64,000 nt of DNA, from the NCBI GenBank assembly GCA_964410625.1, contig CAYPHY010000007.1, positions 1 through 64,000 on the forward strand. The letters are read 5' to 3'. Of the stretch, positions 48,951 to 57,544 are shown one piece after another. The notes under the pieces were generated by a model. The model saw only the letters and a program-made list of their open reading frames with translations. It was not told the DNA's origin and did no database searches. The position numbers and the translations under genes are program-made. The stretch comes from CAYPHY01 sp964410625. GTDB lineage: Bacteria > Chloroflexota > Anaerolineae > Promineifilales > Promineifilaceae. The stretch's first letter is position 1, and each line of letters begins with the position of its first letter.

Positions 48951-50987
48951 ATGAAACAAAGACCTCTATTCTTGCTAATCGTCCTCGTTCTGGCGCTGAC
49001 AGCCATCGCCGGAACATTACTGCCGTTGAGCAATGCGGCGGCGCGGCAAAGTGATCCGCAAACGGCCGCTCCCACCGACGATCCCGTGACATTGACTCTG
49101 TTGCACAACAATGATGGGGAATCCGCCCTGTTGACGACAACTAACGTCGTACCAACGGACACGGGCTATGCCATTACCCAGCCAGTACCGATAACAGTCG
49201 GCGGCGTAGCGGCGTTTAAAACGCTGGTAACGAACGAGATCAGCGAGGCGACCAGCGCCGGAAATGCGGTCATCAACGTCTATGCCGGTGACGCCTTCCT
49301 CGCCAGTTCAACGCTGCTTTGTAGCCTGCCGCCGGTCAACCAGCCGATCTACGACGCCATAGCCCAGCGGCAGATTCCCTATACCGCCCACATCTTTGGC
49401 AACCACGAGTTTGACTATGGGCCGGACTTTCTGGCGCAATTCATCCGCACCTTCGACAGCGGTGGCGGACTCGACCAGCCTTTCCTCAGCGCCAATCTCG
49501 ACTTTTCGGCCGTCCCCACCTATGCCGACCTGATTGACGCCGACGGTTTGATCGAACAATTGCCGGAGGACAACCGGCCGGTAGCCCACTCAATGGTCGT
49601 AACCGACACGACCACCAGCGCCGTTTTCGGCATTGTCGGCGCGACCACGCCCCTGTTGCCGGTCATCTCTAGCCCTGGCGGGGTGACAGTGACGGCCGAC
49701 ATCACCGCGACGGCCGTTGTCGTCCAGGAAGAGATCACGCGCCTGGAGAGCATGGGCGTGAACAAGATCATCTTCGTCAGCCACTTGCAAGACCTGGACA
49801 ACGACATTGCCTTGCTCGGTATGTTGCGGAATATTGACGTAGCGGTGGGCGGTGGCGGTGATGAGCTGCTGGTTCACCCAACCATCCCCCTCCATGAGCA
49901 ATTGCTGCCTGGCGAAGTGGAAGAACCCTTCGCGGACTATCCGCTGCCGGTGACAGATGCTGACGGGGAGACAGTTTATCTGGTGACTTCACGCGGCAAC
50001 TATAAGTATGTCGGCCGTTTAGACGTTAGCTTCGACGAGAACGGCGAGGTGACGGGGATCATTGCCGAGGAGTCCTATCCGCGCCGTGTCATCCCGTCCG
50101 ACGCCAACGATCCGGCGACGCTGGCCGCATTGGGTGTCACCGACGCCATCACCCAGGATATTGGGCTAATCAACACAGTTGTTGATCCGCTGGAAGCTTG
50201 CCTGGCTGAGTTCGCCGATACGGAGGTTGCCTTTAGCGAGGTCGTGCTGGATGTCTCGCGCAATTCTGTGCGCGGCGAGGAGTCTAATGCTGGCAACTTG
50301 ATCGCCGATGCATTTGTCCATGTCTATAACACCCTGGGGCCAGATAGTGGCGTAACCGCGCTGGATAATCCGGTAGTTGGGGCCACAAACGGTGGTGGTA
50401 TCCGCCAAAACGCGGGGGATGCGCTGGAAGGTGTGATCAGCCGGCAAAACACCATTGACGTGCTACCCTTTGCCAACAACGTCTCCGTCATTGAAAATAT
50501 GACGCCGGAAACGCTGAAGGAAGTGTTTGAACATGCGGTTGGCATTGGCATCCCCGACGGCCGTTTCCTGCAAATCTCTGGCATCTCCGTCACATTCAAC
50601 ATCAGCAACACAGCCGGTAGCCGTGTCGTTGGATTGTCGCTGGACGATGGTACACCGATTGTTGAAAATGGTGCAGTGGTGGCCGGTGCGCCGGTGGTGA
50701 ATTTCGTCACCAACAGCTTTACGGCCGCTGGTGGCGACGACTTCGCCATGCTCGCGCCACTGGACAAGATCGCCATTGTGGACGAGTCCGACGTGCCCAT
50801 CTCCTATGAGCGGGCGCTGCTTCTCTATCTGGCCGAGGACGACGCCAGCTTCCCGGAGAATGCCCAGGGCTTGCCGACCATTCAAGCCAGCGATGAGCGT
50901 TACGCGCCGGGTGGCGAAGGCCGAATTGAATTCGTCACCGGCCCTGTCTCCGGCATCTCCTACCTGATGATCGTACTGACGCCTTAA
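48951..50987 (+). CDS. Secreted bifunctional metallophosphatase/5'-nucleotidase
   Basis: 678 aa from the ATG at 48951 (AAGGAG six bases before it; an adjacent ATG at 48948 is possible). Signal peptide to about residue 30. The metallophosphatase domain has TLLHNNDGESAL (where the family has NDxH, here altered), GDAFLASS, FGNHEFDYG and KIIFVSHLQDLDNDIALL. The 5'-nucleotidase C-terminal domain has SNAGNLIADAF, NGGGIRQN, LPFANNVSV and NSFTAAGGDDFAML. It releases phosphate and nucleosides from nucleotides outside the cell. The Asp-x-His of the first metal motif reads HNNDGE, a variant that may affect metal binding. Confidence 0.88.
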   Translation: MKQRPLFLLIVLVLALTAIAGTLLPLSNAAARQSDPQTAAPTDDPVTLTLLHNNDGESALLTTTNVVPTDTGYAITQPVPITVGGVAAFKTLVTNEISEATSAGNAVINVYAGDAFLASSTLLCSLPPVNQPIYDAIAQRQIPYTAHIFGNHEFDYGPDFLAQFIRTFDSGGGLDQPFLSANLDFSAVPTYADLIDADGLIEQLPEDNRPVAHSMVVTDTTTSAVFGIVGATTPLLPVISSPGGVTVTADITATAVVVQEEITRLESMGVNKIIFVSHLQDLDNDIALLGMLRNIDVAVGGGGDELLVHPTIPLHEQLLPGEVEEPFADYPLPVTDADGETVYLVTSRGNYKYVGRLDVSFDENGEVTGIIAEESYPRRVIPSDANDPATLAALGVTDAITQDIGLINTVVDPLEACLAEFADTEVAFSEVVLDVSRNSVRGEESNAGNLIADAFVHVYNTLGPDSGVTALDNPVVGATNGGGIRQNAGDALEGVISRQNTIDVLPFANNVSVIENMTPETLKEVFEHAVGIGIPDGRFLQISGISVTFNISNTAGSRVVGLSLDDGTPIVENGAVVAGAPVVNFVTNSFTAAGGDDFAMLAPLDKIAIVDESDVPISYERALLLYLAEDDASFPENAQGLPTIQASDERYAPGGEGRIEFVTGPVSGISYLMIVLTP

Positions 50988-51330
50988 CTGAGTTGGTTTT
51001 CTACTTTTAGGACACTGTCTCAAAAGTCTTAGGTAAACGGCAAAAACTATTTGAAGGAAAAATCAAGCGTCCTTTGCCGTTTACCCAAGGAAAACCGCGT
51101 TTAATACGTAAGTTTCATTCAAAAACTTTCGCGGTTTTACCTAACAACTGTCATTCTGAACGAAGTGAAGAATCCCTGCAGCCTTCTGTACTAGAAATGT
51201 ACCAGGGATTCCTCGCTTCGCTCGGAATGACGGATGAGCAAACAACTTTTGAAGCCGTGTATTTAGGACACGGATGAACGCAGATAAACACGGATTCTTC
51301 TCTTTAATCTATGTTTGTCCGTGTCCTAAA
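50988..51330. repeat. 343-bp spacer made of three repeat hairpins; no gene
   Basis: In order: gtaaacggcaaaaactattt... against gcgtcctttgccgtttaccc (about 51032-51090). Then tcattctgaacgaagtgaagaatccctg against cagggattcctcgcttcgctcggaatga (about 51151-51233), a word family met in many unrelated genomes. Then gtatttaggacacggatgaacgcag against gtttgtccgtgtcctaaatt (about 51260-51334). Confidence 0.7.
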
Positions 51331-53421
51331 TTAGCTTGATAAAGCAGTGAGATGTGTTGGCAAGGAAAGGAGTAAATTATAGTGGTGGTCAACGGCCGCT
51401 TTCCAGCCGGGCGGCAACACCGTCGTCGTGTCATACTGAAAGATGATCGCTGGCCCACTCAACTGCTCACCTGGCACAAGCCCGTCGCGCTCATATAGCT
51501 TTGTCCCCACAAAGCCATCGCCAAACCACACACTCTGTTCACCAATAAAGGCGCGGCCGCCTTTCGTCGCCCCCTCGCTTGGGCGCGAAATTTCCGCCGA
51601 GGTCAACGGCATAACAGCCGATAGCCGCAGCGTCACTACCTCGACCGCTGCCTGCGGCTGACCATAGCCATAGCGCTGTGCATGGATTTCGTGGAACCGG
51701 TTCCAAACATCCGCCGCCTGGTCCACATCGGGCTGGTAAGGGATGGTCAGTTCATGCGACTGCCCCACATAGCGTAAATCGAGCGACCAGGAGAGGTCAA
51801 GCAATGCCGGATCATGCCCTTCGGCCGCCATCTCCGCCAGCGCCCGTGTTTGCAACTGGGCCAGCGACGGCCGTAGCACCTCCTCGAGATCAGACTCATC
51901 GGCCGACAGGCGATAGAGGATCGTCTGCGAGTAATCCTTTGTTGGCGGCGCGACCAACATCCCCAACGCGGAAAGGACGCCGGGGACAGCCGGGATCAGC
52001 ACGCGCGGAATTTGCAACTGCTGCGCCAATTCGCAAGCGTGCAACGGCCCGCCGCCGCCAAAGGCGACCAGAGTAAAGCGGCGCGGATCATGTCCTCGCT
52101 CGACGGAGATACGGCGGATGGCCCGCTCCATATTGGCGTTGACCACCCGCACAACACCCCAGGCGGCCTCGGCCGCGGAAGCTGCGCCTGTCGCTTCCGC
52201 CAACGCCTCCAATGCTCGACGAGCGTTGCCCGCGCTCAGTTGCATCCGACCGCCGAGGAAATGCTCCGCCTGGAGACGGCCGAGCACAAGATTGGCGTCC
52301 GTCACCGTTGCCACGCCGGGCGCGAAATGGTGGTCGAGACGGCCGCGCCACTGATCATAGTCGGCATGGTAAGCGGCCGGGCCGGGGTCAGCCCCTGCGC
52401 TTTCCGGCCCCACATGCAGCGCCCCACCGGCGTCCACATAGGCCAAACTCCCCCCACCCGCGCCAACGGTATGGATGTCAATCAGCGGCAGGCGGATCGG
52501 CAGTCCGGCGATCTCCCCCTCGGTCGTCGTCGGGACTCTGCCGGGACAAAGGGCGACATCGGTACTCGTCCCTCCCATGTCGAAGGTGATGATCTCCGTA
52601 TAGCCCGTCTCCCCCTGCAGGCCAGCACGCGCGGCCACAGACTGCGCCCCAACCACGCCACCCGCCGGGCCGGAAAGGACGGTTCGCGCCGCCTGCGCCC
52701 CGGCCGCCGCCGCGCTGATGATACCGCCATTGCTCTGCATGATGGAGAGCGGCCGTGGCGCCAACTTGTCCGCCAGCCGCCGCAAATAGCTGTCCATCAA
52801 CGGCGCGACATAGGCATTGATCACCGTCGTCGCCGTCCGTTCATATTCGCGATACTCCGGCAAAATCTCGCTCGATAGTGAAATGTAGAGTCGGTCGTTC
52901 CAGCGGCCGAGCAGTTCCTCAATCTGCTGCTCATGAGCCGGATGGAGAAAGGAAAACAACAGGCAAACGGCTACCGATTCAATGTCGGCCGCCGCCAACT
53001 CCCTGCACAACGGTTCCAACGTCGCCGGATCGAGCGCAACCAATACCTCCCCCTGTGCCGTCACTCGCTCCGCCACCTCAAAGCGCCGTTCGCGGGGGAT
53101 CAGCGGCGGTGGCTTTTGCGGGACAAGGGCGTAGATGTCGGGACGATTTTGGCGGCCGATCGCCAACACATCCCCAAAGCCCTGTGTGGTGATCAACGCC
53201 GTTCGCGCTCCCCGCCGTTCCAGCAGGGCGTTGGTGGCAACGGTGCTGCCATGAACGACAGCGGCCGTTTCCGCAATTCCTAAATGCCCCACCCCAGCCA
53301 ACACCGCCTGAGACGGATCGGCCGGGGTGCTCAGTTGTTTGTGGATGTGGGGACGGCCGTGTTCGTCAATCCACACAAAATCGGTAAACGTCCCACCCGT
53401 ATCAACTCCTAGTGTCGTCAT
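51331..53421 (-). CDS. Hydantoinase/oxoprolinase family protein, HyuA-type subunit
   Basis: 696 aa, normal for HyuA. Actin-like ATPase fold: the first phosphate loop GVDTGGTFTDFVW at residues 5-17, GSTVATNALLERRGARTALITTQGF, IMQSNGGIISAAAA, RTVLSGPAGGVVGA, ITFDMGGTSTDVAL and LVAFGGGGPLHACELA. Members carry out ATP-dependent opening of hydantoins, 5-oxoproline or related rings, or acetone carboxylation. The partner HyuB subunit is missing on either side, which is unusual. The ATG at 53421 is preferred to one three codons upstream. Preceded by the DUF2442 remnant on the opposite strand. Confidence 0.88.
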   Translation of the reverse strand: MTTLGVDTGGTFTDFVWIDEHGRPHIHKQLSTPADPSQAVLAGVGHLGIAETAAVVHGSTVATNALLERRGARTALITTQGFGDVLAIGRQNRPDIYALVPQKPPPLIPRERRFEVAERVTAQGEVLVALDPATLEPLCRELAAADIESVAVCLLFSFLHPAHEQQIEELLGRWNDRLYISLSSEILPEYREYERTATTVINAYVAPLMDSYLRRLADKLAPRPLSIMQSNGGIISAAAAGAQAARTVLSGPAGGVVGAQSVAARAGLQGETGYTEIITFDMGGTSTDVALCPGRVPTTTEGEIAGLPIRLPLIDIHTVGAGGGSLAYVDAGGALHVGPESAGADPGPAAYHADYDQWRGRLDHHFAPGVATVTDANLVLGRLQAEHFLGGRMQLSAGNARRALEALAEATGAASAAEAAWGVVRVVNANMERAIRRISVERGHDPRRFTLVAFGGGGPLHACELAQQLQIPRVLIPAVPGVLSALGMLVAPPTKDYSQTILYRLSADESDLEEVLRPSLAQLQTRALAEMAAEGHDPALLDLSWSLDLRYVGQSHELTIPYQPDVDQAADVWNRFHEIHAQRYGYGQPQAAVEVVTLRLSAVMPLTSAEISRPSEGATKGGRAFIGEQSVWFGDGFVGTKLYERDGLVPGEQLSGPAIIFQYDTTTVLPPGWKAAVDHHYNLLLSLPTHLTALSS

Positions 53422-53447
53422 AGCCAGCAATTATACCCAACAGTTGA

Positions 53448-53699
53448 TTACGCATTAAGTTTGATGATGATAGTGAACAGGTTATCAACTTTCGGCCGTT
53501 ACTGCGTGGTGAGTTGTATGGCCCACTGCGTGATCTGAACTTATTCAATCAAGTACGCCTTGACAAAGAAGCTGGTACACTCGTGTGGCCGAACGATGCC
53601 GACTTCGATCCGGCTACGCTCCACGATTGGGAAACGGTCGGTGAAGCGATGATCAAAATGGCTCAATCGTGGCCTGTGGTGGAAAAAGCGAAGCTATAA
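53448..53699 (+). pseudogene. 5'-truncated DUF2442 gene
   Basis: In frame from 53448: LRIKFDDDSEQVINFRPLLRGEL, then YGPLRDLNLFNQVRLDKEAGTLVWPNDADFDPATLHDW and a short tail ending at 53699. This is the body of DUF2442, but there is no ATG, GTG or TTG before the conserved part, and an in-frame TGA stands at 53445-53447, so about 15-20 N-terminal residues are missing. DUF2442 genes normally pair with a DUF4160 gene; none is present. A TTG at 53514 could still start a 61-aa fragment. Confidence 0.6.
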
Positions 53700-53727
53700 A
53701 TGCCTTGCAGTGAAAAGGTATCTATAT

Positions 53728-53760
53728 AGAAACCGGGTTTCTTGAAGAAACCCGGTTTCT
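53728..53760. terminator. Perfect AGAAACCGGGTTTCTT hairpin
   Basis: AGAAACCGGGTTTCTT at 53728-53743 pairs perfectly with AAGAAACCCGGTTTCT at 53745-53760. Lies just after the membrane protein gene's stop (minus strand) and is mirrored by an equal copy after its paralogue at 54860-54892. Confidence 0.75.
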
Positions 53761-53774
53761 AAAGCGTTATACGA

Positions 53775-54695
53775 TTAAACTGGTAAGGGTTCCGGCTGTT
53801 TTTCGATAAACCCTTTGCCCGTAAATTGCTTATAGGCCAGTGTGAAGACGGCCGATTGCCAGGGAGTCAAGAACACCGCTATCAACGAAATGACCAGACT
53901 AAAGGGCAGGAACAGATTATAAAACCAGCCTATCTCCGTGGGCGGGATTCCTGCACTGATTCCTTCCATCTGCGCTATAAACGCCGGAAGGGCAAAAGGC
54001 GCGGCAATCGCAAAAGCGACTAGATAGATGATCAGGTAAATCAGGAAGAAGATGAAGACCAGCACCAAAATGCTACCCAGATTTCCTCGCAACACCTGCC
54101 ATCCATGAGAAATAGAGTCGCGAATACCCATTCCCCGCAATATAATGCCGCGCATGGCGAACGGGTAGATGAAAGCAACCAGCAGGACGAGGAACAAAAA
54201 TATACAAAACACGCCCAGTAAGCAGGCAAGGAACACGCCCCCCTCGTCTCCGCTCAGCACAGTCATGAATGTCACCCCAAACACACCCATAAAGTAGAGA
54301 ACGAAAACTGGCCCATAGAGGACGATCAGTAGAGCGATCAGTCGCCAGACCTTCGCCCAGCCTGCGCGAAAGGCGTCGCCAAAGGTGATCGGCTGCCCCT
54401 CATCAATCCGATCAACAGCATGGACGATGCCGCCTTGAGCGGACAGGGTGATTACGGTGAGAACCAGCAGCAGAATAAACCAGAAGCACAAGAATAATAA
54501 CCAACCGCCCATTTGAGAGGCCAGCTCTGTGGGTGAGCTGGTGGGGTCCATCAGCGTGGCCTGAAATCGCAACTGGAAAACGCTAGAAAAGTTACTGAAC
54601 AGGCTGACAATGATGGAGACAAAACCTAGCAGCCATAAAAGCCGGTTCTGGCGGACCATTTGAAACGCTTCTCGAACAATTTGCATATAGTCCAT
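53775..54695 (-). CDS. Polytopic membrane protein, paralogue A
   Basis: 306 aa with about six membrane helices and no named family. It begins MDYMQIVREAFQMVRQNRLLWLLGFVSII, a short amphipathic start then helix, and has the central LRGMGIRDSISHGWQVLRGNLGSILVLVFIFFLIY segment. It ends in VFTLAYKQFTGKGF followed by EKQPEPLPV. The same order and the same last nine residues occur in 54906-55898, so the pair arose by duplication. GGAGGG lies eight bases before the ATG. Resembles glycerophosphoryl-type or DUF975-like membrane proteins only in general layout. Confidence 0.78.
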   Translation of the reverse strand: MDYMQIVREAFQMVRQNRLLWLLGFVSIIVSLFSNFSSVFQLRFQATLMDPTSSPTELASQMGGWLLFLCFWFILLLVLTVITLSAQGGIVHAVDRIDEGQPITFGDAFRAGWAKVWRLIALLIVLYGPVFVLYFMGVFGVTFMTVLSGDEGGVFLACLLGVFCIFLFLVLLVAFIYPFAMRGIILRGMGIRDSISHGWQVLRGNLGSILVLVFIFFLIYLIIYLVAFAIAAPFALPAFIAQMEGISAGIPPTEIGWFYNLFLPFSLVISLIAVFLTPWQSAVFTLAYKQFTGKGFIEKQPEPLPV

Positions 54696-54905
54696 CGTTT
54701 ATACCCTCCTTTGAACACAGTTACGCGGATGACACGGATGAAACACAGATTACGCTGATTTTCATCTGTGGTCGTGCGCTTTCATGCTTGTGGACTCTCG
54801 AAAGTTGATAATCAGTAGCATAGATTGTATACGCGTGCCGGGCTGCAGGAGTATACAGGAGAAACCGGGTTTCTTGAAGAAACCCGGTTTCTAAAAGTTA
54901 TATGA
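54696..54905. repeat. Spacer between membrane paralogues with hairpin 54860-54892
   Basis: A 'tacgcggatgacacggat' remnant near 54722-54770 is followed by AGAAACCGGGTTTCTT (54860-54875) pairing with AAGAAACCCGGTTTCT (54877-54892). This perfect hairpin lies right after the stop of paralogue B and is identical in sequence to the one after paralogue A. Confidence 0.72.
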
Positions 54906-55898
54906 CTAAACCGGTAAGGGTTCCGGCTGTTTTTCGGCCGTTCCCATTCCCGTAAACTCCTGATAGGCCAACGTAAAGGTTGTGGACTGGTAAGCAACCA
55001 GGATGCTGCTGATCGCGGCCGTCACCAGGATAAACACCAATGCCCCAAGCACTGCCAGCACAATATTCAATGTCGTCAATCCCGTATCGCGCACCAATCC
55101 GAGGACAATGGGGAGGACAAAGGGCGCAGCCAACAAGCCGGCGACAAAGACACCGATCAATCCAACCACAATCCCGATCACCAGGAAGATCAGCGCCAGG
55201 ATGAGGATGTTACCCAGGTTCTCGCGCAAGACTCGCCAGCCATGACCGATGCTCTCCGTCACGCCCAGGTTACGCAACACCAGCCCACGCACGGAAAATG
55301 GCTGGACAAAGGTGATGATCAGGCCGAGAATCCCCAACACACAGGCCAGACAGCCCAGCAGGATGGGAATGGCGGCAAACGACATGCCAAAGTCCGAGGG
55401 AGGCGCCTGACCAGATGCGGCAGCACTAAAAATGGGGACAAAGTAAAGGGCGACCACCACGGCCGCTAACACGGCAAAGATAATGAAGGGCAACGCAAAG
55501 AGCAAATAGAGGGCAACCATCCGGCCGAGTTTGCTTACACCAACCGACCACGCCTCGCGCAGGGAAGCGGGTTGTTTAGCGTCCAGTTCGGCCGCTCCAT
55601 GGATCAACCCCGCACGGCCGATGAGACTCAACAACCAAAAGACAATCCCCAGTATAAACAAGGCACAGATGCCCAATATCACCAGCGAGCCATAGTTAGC
55701 CCAAAAGTTCGTCATCTGGGCAACCACTGCTTCAAACTCTTCGGTCGTCTGCGCGTCAAAGGTCTGGTTCCCGGAGAAATTGAAATTCGAGCCAGAACCT
55801 GCGCTGCCACCCAATGCCGCCAAGAAGCCCAAGATATACATCCACTTGTTCTGCCACGTCAGGTTCCACCCACGTCGCATTAAATTGCCAAGGTCCAT
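54906..55898 (-). CDS. Polytopic membrane protein, paralogue B
   Basis: 330 aa, about six helices. Begins MDLGNLMRRGWNLTWQNKWMYILGFLAAL; the middle segment LRNLGVTESIGHGWRVLRENLGNILILALIFLVIG matches the equivalent in paralogue A (DSISHGWQVLRGNLGSILVLVFIF). The C-terminus is TFTLAYQEFTGMGTAEKQPEPLPV. A textbook AGGAGG precedes the ATG. Upstream gene of the pair, with 210 bp between them. Function unknown; the conserved cytoplasmic HGW.VLR.NLG segment is the best handle for finding relatives. Confidence 0.8.
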   Translation of the reverse strand: MDLGNLMRRGWNLTWQNKWMYILGFLAALGGSAGSGSNFNFSGNQTFDAQTTEEFEAVVAQMTNFWANYGSLVILGICALFILGIVFWLLSLIGRAGLIHGAAELDAKQPASLREAWSVGVSKLGRMVALYLLFALPFIIFAVLAAVVVALYFVPIFSAAASGQAPPSDFGMSFAAIPILLGCLACVLGILGLIITFVQPFSVRGLVLRNLGVTESIGHGWRVLRENLGNILILALIFLVIGIVVGLIGVFVAGLLAAPFVLPIVLGLVRDTGLTTLNIVLAVLGALVFILVTAAISSILVAYQSTTFTLAYQEFTGMGTAEKQPEPLPV

Positions 55899-56133
55899 GC
55901 AATACCTCCTATAGTAGTCATCTGTTAACCACGGATTTCTCTTTCATCCGCTGATTCATCTAATCCGTGGGATTTCATGGTTCAATTTGAAAATCAAAAT
56001 GAAAATCCAAATCTATCACTCTCTACGCAATCCCCGTCCTAAAGTTCCACTCTCCCGCACGGGGCTAAAGCCGACCGTACTAATAAGCAGCGTACCCTAA
56101 AGGGCACTCTCCACTCTCGCCACTCCCCACTCT
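55899..56133. repeat. Spacer with 'aatccgtgg' and 'gtgaagagtgagg' tracts
   Basis: aaccacggatttctctttcatcc against gattcatctaatccgtggga (about 55927-55972), and a tail of cactctccactctcgccactcc words that continues into the stop region of the flippase gene. No gene. Confidence 0.55.
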
Positions 56134-57393
56134 TCACTCCTCACTCTTCACTCCTCGGAGCAATAAAACAATCCCCACCCCATTCGCCACCAACCCGGCC
56201 GCCACCATCATCTGCGCAATGGTTTGCAAACGGCCGTGAAAAGCCACCATCCCCCCCACCAGCAATAACACAATGATCAGCAATGCCGCCACATAGTTGC
56301 GTTGCTCTAAAGAGAGGGCATAGTTGAGCCAGATATTCACTCCGGCATAGAGTGTCGTCGCCAGCCCGACCAGCCCCAAGACGACGCCGGGATTGGCATA
56401 AGCCGCGCCAAAAACCAGTTCGACAAGCTGCCCCGGCCAGAGAAAGTAGGCGATGGTCAACAGTAAACCAGGGAGTAACGTCGCCGCCAACGCCAGCAAC
56501 AACACCGGCCGCGCATCCCGCCCGGCGGCATGGCGTTGCGTCGCCTTCGGAAAGAAGACCAGCCCGATCCCCAAAGGCACGAACAAATTGATCTTCCCCA
56601 ATGTCACCACCGGCGCATACGCTTCGGCCGCTACATCGCCAAAGAAGTGGCGCACGGCAATCGCATCCACATTGGTCAGCAGCGCAAAGGCCAACAGGCC
56701 GAGCAAGGTATAGAGTGAATAACGCCAGCTAATCGGCCGTCCCGCTTCCCCTGGCGGAGTGGCCCGAAAATAGGGCAATAGCCAAACCAGAGCGAGTGCT
56801 AAGGCGACTGTGCTGCCCAATGGCAACGCCAAAATCGCCCCTGTCGCTTGCCAACCGGCATAGACCAGCACAGCCGCAAAGACCAGGCGCATCGCCGATT
56901 GCAGGATTTGCACCGACCCCAGGCCGCTGAAATGTTGGACGCCTTGCAACACGCCATCGGTCACCGGCCGCAGGAAGAGCAAGAGTAGCGCGAAGCACGC
57001 CGCCCACAGCGGCCAGGGCGTTCCCAGGCGCAGAAAACGGGCGATGGCCGGGCTGAGCAGGGCCAGCAGCAGGGTAGCCACCAGCCCCCAACGCACCGCC
57101 CAGCGCCAGCTACGGCGCAAGACCGAGCCGACACGGCCGCTGCGGCCGGCGTGGACGGTGGCTTCGGCCGTATAATAGGCGACCACGTTACGGATCACAT
57201 TGGTTGAATGCACCATCACCTGTAAAAGTGCGGTGACGGTGACAAAGATGGAAAACTCGGCGGGGAGCAGCAAGCGGCCGACGAGGACATTGACCAGATA
57301 ATCAAACCCCCCGGCCACCACCATCGCCGCGCCCATAAACGCCCCCTGCCACGCGCCGGGGATGGTGGTCAATGTGTTGATTCTGGCCCTCAA
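56134..57393 (-). CDS. Polysaccharide flippase-like membrane protein (MOP/MATE superfamily)
   Basis: 419 aa from a TTG at 57393 with GGGGGAG four bases upstream; the frame opens further up at a TTG without such a site. About 12-14 helices. Landmarks: GGFDYLVNVLVGRLLLPAEFSIFVTVTALLQ near the N-terminus, VQILQSAMRLVFAAVLVYAGWQ, NVDAIAVRHFFGDVAAEAYAPVVTLGKINLFVPLGIGLVFFPKATQR. Expected to move lipid-linked glycans across the membrane. The last residues (VKSEE) are encoded by a low-complexity tgaagagtgagg tract. It opens the surface-polysaccharide cluster that runs to the right edge. Confidence 0.8.
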   Translation of the reverse strand: MRARINTLTTIPGAWQGAFMGAAMVVAGGFDYLVNVLVGRLLLPAEFSIFVTVTALLQVMVHSTNVIRNVVAYYTAEATVHAGRSGRVGSVLRRSWRWAVRWGLVATLLLALLSPAIARFLRLGTPWPLWAACFALLLLFLRPVTDGVLQGVQHFSGLGSVQILQSAMRLVFAAVLVYAGWQATGAILALPLGSTVALALALVWLLPYFRATPPGEAGRPISWRYSLYTLLGLLAFALLTNVDAIAVRHFFGDVAAEAYAPVVTLGKINLFVPLGIGLVFFPKATQRHAAGRDARPVLLLALAATLLPGLLLTIAYFLWPGQLVELVFGAAYANPGVVLGLVGLATTLYAGVNIWLNYALSLEQRNYVAALLIIVLLLVGGMVAFHGRLQTIAQMMVAAGLVANGVGIVLLLRGVKSEE

Positions 57394-57454
57394 TATCTCC
57401 CCCTGCTGGTAGTAACCTGTAAGCCGAAAAGCATGGTGAATGTGCAAAGTTTTT

Positions 57455-57525
57455 TAACGCAGAGGCGCAGAGGGGCAGAGATTTTTCGCCCAATGCTCTC
57501 TGCGTCTTTGCGCCTCTGCGTTTTT
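57455..57525. repeat. Intergenic hairpin repeat, 'cgcagag' family
   Basis: ttttaacgcagaggcgcagaggggcagag against ctctgcgtctttgcgcctctgcgtttttt: well-preserved stem in the leader of the flippase gene. Confidence 0.8.
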
Positions 57526-57544
57526 TTTAGAAATTTCGCAAATA

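Noticed and set aside
48859..49162. Minus-strand frames overlapping the nucleotidase start
   Set aside because: Shadows with no ribosome-binding site or recognisable domain.
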